DNA of 64,000 nt from Chrysoperla carnea (Eukaryota; Arthropoda; Insecta; Neuroptera; Chrysopidae): the NCBI RefSeq assembly GCF_905475395.1, contig NC_058337.1:87104368-87168367 (forward strand), written 5' to 3'. How positions within the stretch are numbered: the first letter of the stretch is position 1; every line of letters starts with the position of its first letter. Both the position numbers and the translations under genes were made by a program. The notes beneath the pieces were generated by a model. The model saw only the letters and a list, made by a program, of their open reading frames with translations. It did not search any database and was not told the origin of the DNA. Positions 22,701-34,700 of this stretch are shown here, in pieces.

Positions 22701-25700
22701 GGATGTTAATAATAAGTTTAAATATTGGTTAAGGTAGTACCAGCATGAAATCACTTTTCGACAGATTTGGCCGAATTTTTTTTCTCGGGTTTATAATAGC
22801 TTTATTTATGAATTCCTAAAATTTCATAATTTTTGACCGTTTTGATCGCGAGATATTTAAAGACAAAGTTCGCGATTTTGAGGGTCATGTCCCATTTAAA
22901 GCATGTAAAATGTCCGGTCTCTCCAACTATTTTTTATGATATTATTATATATTGAAGAAAAAGTAGAAAAAAATGTTTATACAATACAATTCTAAAAAAA
23001 AAATTTAGAAATTAATTTTCACTTTCGAGATATTAATTTTGACGTAAATTGATCGAAATTGGGACGTTGGCATAATTATTTCCCATTTTAAACGGTCAAA
23101 ATTTCTGAAACTTTGGGAATTAATAGTAAGCATTATTAAATTCTTAAATTTAATTTTTCGTTAAATTCTGTCGAAAAAAAAATTGTACCATTGCTTTAAC
23201 ATAGAAACTGCAAATACCATGCTGGAACATCGTTAATGTTGTACAAATATACAAAATAAAAACGTCATTGAGATGAAAAAAATGCACATCACATTTACCA
23301 CAAATACACTTTTGGCATCAATCCAATCAAAATACAATCAAAAGTTTCAAAAAAATTGGATAAGAGCCTTTAGGGGCCATCCATAAATTACGTCACACAA
23401 ATTTCAGGACTTTTTAACCCCTCCCCCCGTCGTTGTCACAAGTTGTCACATTTTGAAAAACCCCTCCCCCTGACGTGCGTCACACATTTTCCAATTTTAT
23501 CGAAAAATAATATAAAAAAAAACAGTTATTTCCATTTATTCTTATATTTATTGAATAATCTTTAATAAAATCGAAGATTAAGCTCCTTGAGCTACAGCTG
23601 CACCCGATGGTTACGGCGCCCTTATCATTAAGATATATAATAAAGATTGCGTTTGTAAATGTTTAAAATTTTTTTTTTACCTATAAATTTCGTGTTTGGG
23701 CATCGCAAATTTTGAAATGTGATGTCACAAAGCTTTTGACCCCCTCTACCCCTTGTCACACAATGTCACATTCGAATGATACCCTCCCCCCCTTCAAGGT
23801 GTGACGTAATTTTTGGATGGCCCATTAGCACAAGAAAAACACTCCTTTGAATAAGTTGTTATCAGTTTTTAAAATATTATTTTTATTTACTTTAGGTTTA
23901 AGGCCATTGAAACGGGAAAGTTATGCAGATCCAAATTCTCCATTTTCGCAAGATTTAGGAAATAGCTACGATGAAAAGCCTGATATTGAAAGTAAGATAC
24001 AGATAATAAATTTATTTAAGATAAGGAATTATGAATAAAAATATTCTAGATAATTATTTTCTTTTCGTTTCAATATAATCATTAATTGAAGTTTTTATTT
24101 TTATAAATATATGTATGCTTTTTAATTAGTTCGGCGAAGTAAACGACAGAGAAAGTTTAAATATAATACGTTTAATACTAGTTGGATAACTGAACATCAA
24201 ATGATTCGTGGATATCCGAAATTCAAACGTGATTTTATTTCGGATCATGAAGATGATTCAAAGGTATTGTTTTTATTTTTCCTTAATTTAGTGACTTTTT
24301 TTTAGTGTATATAATCATTTCTGAAATATATTCAAGGAAAAGATTTTTTTATCAGAAACAAAATTGGCAATTTATTTTAATTATTGAAAAAATAATTTTC
24401 ACTATTCATCAAATTTTCGATGATAACGAAATTAATTTTTCGCTTTAAATATTTACTGCTCCTTTTCTGCAACATTTCAGAAAATTATTTGGATTATTTT
24501 TTTTTAAATAAGTGTATTTTATGTTCTAGGATAGTAGAATTCCAGATGATGGAAAATCTGAAAAGCATGAAATATTAAACGATATTCCAATGCGACAAAA
24601 GAGGTAAAGTCATTTCATATATAAACAAAGAGCTACTTATCAACAATTATTAATTTTATTTGTAGAACATGTAGCAATAATAAGAAATACGTTTATAAAT
24701 ATTTATCTAGAAGTGCCACACAAGCAGACTTAAACCAAAAATTACACCAAGAATGTTCTCAGATTAATGGTTCAGGCGAACCTACTCAAAATTCCATTGA
24801 TAATAGTAAAAGTAAGTAAAAATAGGGTTTATAATGATACACATTTGCAACTTGGCAAATTGGACTTGGAAAAATGTACAATAGCGTCAGTTAATTGTAC
24901 TACAGCCAACCAAATCTCCGCAAAGCTTTTATCTAGTTAGGTTACCATGATAATATGATAATATATTGTGCAACAAGTGCAAACCTATTTGTTATTAATT
25001 AGCCTTTTCCCTGGGAAGATTAAAAAAAGATCCTCTAGATGGCAGGATATATTTGTTACCCCTCCCCCCAGTGTTGCCATCTAGCGGATCTTTTTTTAAT
25101 CTTTCCAGGAAAAAGGCTAATTAAAGCATTATATTTTTTAAATAATACTAATAAAATTTTTTAACTAACTACATAAGACAAATTATAAACATTATCATAT
25201 TATCATTAAATCCGGACATACAATAATTAATAATTTCAGGCCTTTTTTCTCTGAAGATTAAAAAAGATCCGCTAGATGGCGACACAAGGGGGGGGGGTGT
25301 ACAAATATATCTTGCCATCTAGTGGATTTATTTTTAATCTTCCCAGGAAAAAGGCTAATTAATGACAATATGTGGTTTTTTAAATAGGCCTTTTCATCGA
25401 TTTGCTCTTGTGTCGTACAATTGTCAAAAAAACTATTCAACTAAAGAAAATCTTCTTGACCTTTGACTTTGGACACTTCGCAAACTTCACTTTGACCTTT
25501 GACATTAGGATTATGACATTTATTAACTTTTATTCTTTTAGATAAGTCTAACTGCCAAAATATAGAACGACCAATAGTAAACGGTGAAGCCATAAAAGAC
25601 GAAGAAATATCTCATAAAGAAGATGAGCCACAGAATGATGCGGAAGATGATTCCAATAAAATTAGTAGTAATACAACACCTCTTAAAAGAAATAGTAGGC

Positions 25701-28700
25701 TACGCCAAAGATCGGGAATCAGTTACAATTTGCAAGAAATGGAACGAAATGGTAAGTATTTAAAAATAATATATAGTAATAGAAATTTGTTTCGATATAT
25801 AACGGTTTTTTATGTTTTTATAGATAGTGATAGTACAACAGAAGAAAGACATAGCAGTCCAAAATATAAACTGCGCCAACGTAAACCAAAACCAAGCCAA
25901 CGTAAGTATATAACGAATCGATTTGACAACTGATTCTTACAAATTAAGTTGAATAAGACGAAAGTAAAAGATACATTTTTTTTAAATTTCGGCTTTGCTT
26001 TCTGTTTTATTGAATTTTTTTATATAATGTATTTTGCATTTCTTTGTTTACGTTTTACGTAATGTCATTTTGTATTATCACACTGTTTTCCGTGGCAACA
26101 AACTGTATTTAAAAACTAAATTCTTCTGTGTACATATTTTGCTGGTTTATATGGTAACAAACTTGTTTAAAATTCTCAACAAAAAAAAAAAAAATATACA
26201 CTAGCAAAATATTTTTGACGAATGACCTTTGCGCCATCTCGTGTTGTATTTTTTATCAACAGTGGTTTAGCAGAAATAGTAGGAGAGCTGGTAGATAATT
26301 TTGGGTGTTTGACGAATTCTGAAAATTTGTCAAATTTCTCTCCTATAATATCCTAATACAAAAATGGAGAGATGGCTATAGGGGTTCAAAAGATAGCGGT
26401 ATCTTTAGAACTCCTATATTATCAAACATATAAAATTTTTTGTTGCAAAAAAATATCTTTGAGATAACTTGAAATTTTTTTTAAAGTAAACTTTAATATT
26501 GAAAAATGAAGAAAATAAAGAAATCAGGCCATTTTCGAGGGATTTTAACCCTGCAAAATGCTTGCGAAAGTACTTTGCAAATAAATACAAATAAATATTC
26601 TAAAAAAGACAGGTCATTATAGTTTGATCTTCTACCTGCCAGGTGATTACAAGAAAAGTAGTTTTGCACGCATCTTGCAGGGTTAAAATCCCTCGCAAAT
26701 GGGCTTGGCTTATTTATTTTCTTATCTTGTTTCTTTTTTTTTTTTTTTTTTTACTTTAAAAAAATACAAGTTGCTTCAAATATATTTTTTGTACCAATAA
26801 ATTTTGTACATTTGATAATATAGGGGTTCTAAAGATACCGCTATCCTCCAGCCAAATCTGCATTAATGCCATATGTTGTAAGTGGAATTAAATACTGATT
26901 TAATATTCCATAAAATGAGTAAAAAACGATCGAATCGAAAGTGTTGTGTTATTAATTGTGAAAACACACTCAGTAATGATCCAGAATTGCAATTTTACCC
27001 TTTTCCTGAATTTTCTTATGAATTAGAGAGACAACAAAACCACTGTTTATAAAATAAAACACGATATGACGTTTTACTTTACTAGCGTATAGTGTGATTA
27101 AAAAAAAATTGTTTAGAAGTGATACTGCGTCCCAAAACAGATTTCACTAATAGATTCGGTCTAGTACGGGTCTGTGTACTAAAATTTAAATTAATGTAAT
27201 CAATCAGATGATAGGCGATGTTCGCCCGAATTTGCTCTGGTAAATTCTGTGATTGTTTTCAGTCACTAAAACACGGGTTGACCATGCCTTTAATGGACTC
27301 GAGTTAACACGTATCTGCCAGTTTTTTTACTTTTTGGCTAGCCCTGAGATTCCGTTCACTCACTCATTCACTTTTTAAGTTGCACTTTAATTTTCGATTA
27401 CTCGAAAATCAAGCACAAAATCGTAAATTGTTAGTCTTCATTTTTGATTTATTTTACTATAAATGGACAAAGTTCTCCTGTAATTGGTGGCCCCGCGGAT
27501 ATCGCAAACCCTAGAATGATTTATTAAAAATATGTTTTTAGGATAAATACCACCAAACTATTTTTCTTTCCTAAATATTGGTTCTTCACAGCTTGTAAAG
27601 TATAAGACGTTCTTTATACTACCATACCAAAAATGAGCTTATATGTGTTTTCGCGTTTTTTGATTCCGTTTTTTCGATATACAAAAATGAAATCTTTTAA
27701 TCGTCCTGTTTGGTTAATTTAAAAAATATAATTTTTATTTTTGCGTTGAAGCTAACTTCCGTATAAAAAAGAGTGCATCTTTATGATGGTCTGTGGCATT
27801 TTAGCTCCCAAACGAAATAGTTTTATGATGAGTTTTTTATTTATTGTAGTTAATCAAGCAGAGGAAACCCGAGGACGTAGAAAACGTCGAGAATTACCAA
27901 GACGAGCAAGGCGTGCGATAATTCGAACAAAAAATAGTGATTCATCAGATTCTAGTACAACAGATACAGATGACGAAATTCAACGGTCTAAAAAGCATAT
28001 AGCTGGTATTACTTCAATGCAAAAGAGGCAATCAAACAGAAGAGCAAATACACCACCGCTTCATAAGAATAAACAAAAGAAAGATTTAACATTAGATCCC
28101 ACAACAATAGACAGTTCCATTACGTTTAAATCAATTGGCGGTTTAGATGAACAATACCGTTGTTTGAGAGAAATGGTTATTTTACCAATGCTTTATCCCG
28201 AAATTTTCCAAAAATATCGTACAAATCCACCTAAAGGAGTTTTATTTTATGGACCACCAGGTTAGTCCATTTACAACTGATGATTTGTTTTTATTAATTG
28301 AAGGGAATAAAATAAATTTGCTTAAATTTCCAGGTACGGGTAAAACGCTTATGGCTAGAGCGTTAGCTAATGAATGTAGCTTTGGAAATAGAAAAGTCAC
28401 ATTTTTTATGCGAAAAGGGGCTGATTTACTCAGTAAATGGGTTGGACAAACAGAAAAACAGATGACGTTGTTATTTGAGCAGGTATTTTTTAGTTTTAAT
28501 TATTATCTTACAACGCATAATTAACGCACGATATAAATGAACTCCCAAAACTGTTACTTTCTCATTAACCCCTTTATGTACTGATAGTAGTTCCCTAAAA
28601 TCATTTGTCCGGATGTGATCCATTTTCGAGATTTCTTACTTTGAATTTTAGTAAAATACATTGTGTTTTTGCAAATTTCAAGCGATTTACAGCTTCCACT

Positions 28701-31700
28701 GATATGAAAATTAGATCTTTCGATGTTACAATTGTTCTTCTTCTAATCTGTCAACATGGATTTGCGTGTTTTTTGGCCCTTGCATTCATCCTGAGATATA
28801 GTCTTTGACAAAATCTTATATATATATGTATAAGTAAAAAAAACCTAAAAATATTCGTAGTTATTTGAAAATTGACAAATGAAAAATTTTAAAATTTAAA
28901 TTTTGTATTATATGTAATCTATTTTTTTTTAATTGTTTTATGTAGGCCGCACAAATGGCTCCTTCAATAATATTTTTTGATGAAATTGATGGTTTAGCTC
29001 CGACCAGAACTGCCAGACAGGAACAAGTAAGTCAATATATCAAATTAATAATTATTAATCATAATAATTTAATTATACCAATAATTTAGGTACATGTGAG
29101 CGTTGTCGCTTCCTTATTAGCTTTAATGGATGGTTTAGATAAAACGCGTAATGAAGTCACTGTAATAGGTGCAACAAATAGATTAGACGCTTTAGATCCA
29201 GCTCTACGTAGACCTGGACGTTTTGATAGAGAAATCTATTTTCCTTTACCAGCTTTAGAGGTATGCATTTGGTTGATACTCTATACTTGTTCAAACTTCA
29301 TAAATTTTTTACTTATTTTACAGCAAAGAAAAGCTATTTTAAAAATTATATTATCAGAGTGGCCTGATGTACCTTCAGATGATTTAATCGATGATTTAGC
29401 TGAACGAAGTGTGGGTTATTGTGGTGCAGATTTACGTGCATTGTGTACCGAAGCAGTGTTAAAATCAATTCGACGAACGTATCCACAAATTTATGATAGT
29501 TCATACCGTTTACTGATCGATCATAATAAAATAAAAGTATGAACCATATTTTATTAATTAAATTTGTTTTTAATTAATTTAAATGTTTTATGTTTCTAGG
29601 TCAATCCAAATGATTTTCATGATGCTGGATTATCTTTGGTCCCGGCTGGAGCACGTGGTGCACCAATACATACAGCTGCTTATCCACCAACATACTTAAT
29701 GCCTTTACTTTCAGAATCAATACAAACTGCCATTAATTTAGTTATACATAATTATCCATCTGCCAATAAAATGTTACCATCTGAAAGGTACATAGATATT
29801 TTTAAATACTTCATATCAAAGTGTATGCCATAAAATGTTACTTAATCACGATAGAACGTAGGATACGTCATGTATCTTAATTAAAGCACTACTTTTTTTA
29901 TAATATACATTTATATACAAAATCAAAGTTCAATATCTAAATCCATTACCAAACTTTTTAAATTAATTTTTTATAAATAATTTTGAAATTAATTCATACG
30001 GATTTGTCCTTAGGTTGAGAGTTGGGCGAAAATGTGCACGGTTATTAGTTGCACGTAACGGATCTCATTTAGTAGCCAGTGCATTATTAAAAGAATTTGA
30101 ACATTTACCAGTCCTAACTTTAGATGCTATTACATTACATAGTAGACTAGGTGGAACTCCAGAAGAAACTTGTATACAGGTAACGCAACATACAATAAAA
30201 ATGTAGGTAAGATTATTTACAGGTTTTTGTTTTTAGATTTTAAATGAAACCAGAAGAAATTCACCAAGTATACTGTATTTACCAAAGTTAAATTTATGGT
30301 GGGATATGGCAAATGAAACGGTAAAAACGTTAGTGCAAATGATGTATAGTACGTATCTAACAAATACCTCGGCAGAAATTAATTCTATTCTTTTATTAGC
30401 AACAGTAGATACTCCCATCACTGAATTACCTAATCAGGTACGTTATTTTTTTACCTTAACCTGAATAATATTTCATAAATCTCAGAAATAATGTTATTCA
30501 ATTATCAAAATTATTTCAATATAGAGATTTTATAATTTTTGACTTTGAGCTAGTTTTGCGACACTTTTGATAAAATACTAATACTAAATATATTTTTTGA
30601 TTTCAGATATCCGAATTATTTAGTGAATACCGTCATGAAATATTAGAAGTAGATATTCCAATTGAAAATGATAGAGAGAATTTCTTCCGACCATTAATTG
30701 TTAACGAATCGTTAGAATATAAAATATCACTAGAATCAAGTACACCAGTTGTATATGAACCACTACCTCGTGCACCGACGCCTCCTCCACCACCTTTATC
30801 ACCAAAATCACGACAAGTTTTATTTGATAAAGAAGAAGAGACTTTAATAGAATTACGTATATTCTTACGAGATGTGTGCAAGAAGTTAGCAAGTAATAAA
30901 GCGTAAGTGTATTTACTTTACTTAATAAAAATTAAAATTTTTTAATGGGGAATCGGTCAAGCAGTTAGTTTCCAATTTCAGACTGTAGGTGGCGCGCAAG
31001 TGAGAGTGGTACTTCTCACGGAAACTTTCAAATGCGTACGCTTCGTTCTGCTTGGTTTGGTGTTGACAGTTACGACATAACCTACACAAACATTTTATAA
31101 ATACTGGAGAAAAAACAATTTAAAGCGACAAAATCAATGATTTATTCATAAAATACATATTATCAAAGATATTAATAAAAAAAATTTACAAATTTTTCAT
31201 AATTCATATACAATTTTTTTTTATCATTGGAAAATATATCCTATATCTATATTGTATATGTATACCAATATATGAGTTATATATGTATATCATAAATTTT
31301 TTTCGCATTTCTTATGATAAGTAGATTATAAATGTTATATAAAGATTACCTTTCAATAATTCATATTAAAAAAATTGAAAAATTTTTTAATATTTGTGAT
31401 AAAAAATCAATTATAAAAAATTTTTATTTTTATATTTATCTACTTGATTATGTTATAAAACGTAAAGATATTATAATATTTTTATTTTTTATATATAAAA
31501 TTTAGAAAAAAATTTTATTGTTTATGATAAAACATCGATTATAAAAAAAATTTTTTTTTACATTAATATACTTTAATTTATTATATAAGCGACTTGCAGC
31601 CTTTTAAATCTTTCCGCTAGAAGTACCACTCTCACATGCGCGCCACCTACAGTCTGAAGTTGGAAACTCCCTGCTTGACCGATTCCCCATTGAATTGAAA

Positions 31701-34700
31701 AAAATACACTCGCACAAAGAGTCGAACCCAGACCTCTTAGATTCATCTAAATAAAATATTGTTCTTTTTGATGCTTTAAAGTTTGCATAATTTAATTATT
31801 TTAAAATTTTAAAAACAAAAACGAACGAAACCCATCTAACTAAATAATAATTCTTTTTTAATTTATAGATTTTTTATGTTTACAAAACCTGTTGATTTGG
31901 AAGAAGTTCCAGATTATTTAGATGTTGTAGAAAAGCCTATGGATTTAGAAACAATGATGACAAAAGTAGATTTACATTGTTATTGTAGTGCTCAGGAATT
32001 TTTAATGGATATTGATTTGATTCAATTAAACGCCCTTACCTATAATCCTGATGTGTAAGTTTTATTATGTTTATAGTTAAGATAAATCCTTCATAAATTA
32101 CTAAATTATATTAAAAAATTTATATAGAACCCCAGCGGATAAACAAATACGTCATAGAGCATGCTGGTTTAGAGATTATGCTTATGCGTTGATAAAAGCG
32201 GAAATGGATACAGATTTTGAAGATAACTGTAGGAAAATTTCGAAAAATCGTAAAGTTAGACAAACTGGCGAACCTAATGAATTTCTACCTCATCATATAC
32301 GTGCTTTAGCGGAAGAATGTAAGTAACAATGATTTAATCGATTATTATGAGAAAAAGATTATTATGTTAGAATCTGATACTAAAATTTGGCTTAAATTTG
32401 ACATCGATTGAATACGATGTTTTCAAAGACAGTGGCTATGAAAATGTTTTGGGTTTACGTACCAAATCAGTCCTAACAGAATCCCATTGATAAATCGCCT
32501 GTTCCTTCACCTTTTATAAATTGTCGGCTTGAATGTGTTATTATTACCGATCTTTAGGAACTCAGGGGAGGGTTTTATTTATCATAAAGGTTTAAGGTTT
32601 CCATAAAGTCCTATAGCCAAAAGAGTGAAGTGAATCACCCAAGCGAGGACTCATTGACTATTTTATTAAATAAATTGGTAATGTTGTTTGTTTATTACAG
32701 CGTCTATAGATACTTCACAAGATAACAAATCAAAAATTTTGTTAGATCAATCGGGTGATCAAACAGATCAAATAAATGAGAATAATGATGGTGTTAATAA
32801 ACCGTTAAGTATTTCCATACCAGAAAATGATAAAATTGACAATAGTAGTAATAAAAATAATACATTAAAAATATGCTCACAACGAACTAGTCCACATCCA
32901 CAAAGAAAGAGACGAGTACCACCATGGGCACGTGGTTTCTTAACTGGTAATAAAAAACGAAGAAAAATATATAATAATCGTTCTAATGTTAATCCAGTTG
33001 TAGAAACTGTTGATCAAAAAATGGTATGTACATTAATGTTTTTAAATATAGAAAATAGGTGCCACATCTACAAAAATACTAAAGATCAAGAAAATCAATT
33101 TTTCAAATATCTTACTTTCTACTAATAATCCATTTTTTTTAAAAATGAACCAAGTAAAGAGTTTGATTTTAAAAATATGACGCATTTATGTAGTATAGAC
33201 GGAAGGAACACTAGCGACGCTATAACTTCTGCCATTTCGTTAACAGTTTGTCATTTCTCCCGTTTAGTTGAATGTCCTTGTGTAGTTGTCAAAGAGTAGG
33301 TCAAAAAATTAATGTGATAAAAAGAATAATAAATATCTTCTATCTTTGTCCAACTTGGTACTGCTTGGTCTAAACCTTAGATCATATATTTTAAATAGAT
33401 AAGCTCAGCGTATATAAGTATGTATATTTTGGCGTCACAGAGTAGATTAACAAAGATGAAAATCCAATGTTCAAACAGCTGACAGAGAAAATGATGTGTT
33501 TGTGTTTATATTTCACATTCACATGTGCTTAAAATAAATAAATAAAATTTTATTTTGTTTTAACGTTCAAACGAGTAATATTGTTAGATAATTTTGCGTT
33601 AATTCTAAGATAAAAATTTTTTTAAATGGTAATTTGTACAAATTATACTGTTTTAACTTTATTTAAAAGTGGTATAATCTTATTTTAAATACGCGCCAGG
33701 ATATTATTTTGTATATTAAGACATGCGTATTATGATCATGCCTCGGCATTTATTATTCTTGTCAATCTACTTTGAGACGTGGTTCTCACTCTGTTGACAA
33801 TTCTAGTAGTGAATTTTCAAAGGTCTAAACAGTAATTGAAATGAAAAAATCTATTGTACACTAATTGGTACGATTAAGGTAGTTTTTAGCCGTCAACCGA
33901 AGTCAAATTAATATCTATTTTGCTTTTTTATAGCTAATGATATTAGAAATGAAATCAAATATTATATAAAATTATTAATAATACAGTTATTTAAAACAGT
34001 TTATTTCACCTCCGAAAGAACATTTACTGTGTGCTGAGTATAATCAAATAATTTATTAAACATATTACAGCTTTTTATATATATAATCAGAATTCGAACT
34101 CAGGTCTTTTAGATATCTGGTCTAAACGCTCTAAACTGTTTATTTTATCAATTCAGAGCCAGGTATAACGTTTATCTCAGGTGAGAGTCCTATTTCCCGT
34201 CTTATGGATCAATATGCTTTCGCAAGCGTCTAAAATTTTGTAAATTTAATCGATTTAATCATCTTTTAAGGAAGAATTTTGTGTTCCGTACTTAAAACAA
34301 GATCTGCAAAGGCATGCTTTTTTACGTTTCTTATGCTCTTCTAGAATCGCTATTTGTTTTTTCGTCTGTAGGAGGTAGTTTTTATCACAATCCGGACAAC
34401 AAATTTGGTAGATACCCAACTTCTGCCAGTCTGGAATTTCTCGTATTACAATTTCAATTTTGGTGCCTTTTTTTAGCGTCTCAATTTAAAATCGATTGAA
34501 AGCGAGATATGTATTTGCAAAAAACTAATTTTCTTGACCTTTGACTTTGAATAACTCTAATACTTATTTAGAAGTATAATCCTAATGACATGCATAAAAA
34601 TAAAACAACATAGTGTAACAATAAATGTGTTAATTTTATCATTTTTATAGGATTTAATTGATAAGATTGATAGTGATGCACCATTAGAAAATAGTTCCGA

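Noticed and set aside
30633..30892. Minus-strand open frames opposite ATAD2 exon 19
   Set aside because: Antisense shadows of a coding exon whose sense frame matches ATAD2 clearly.
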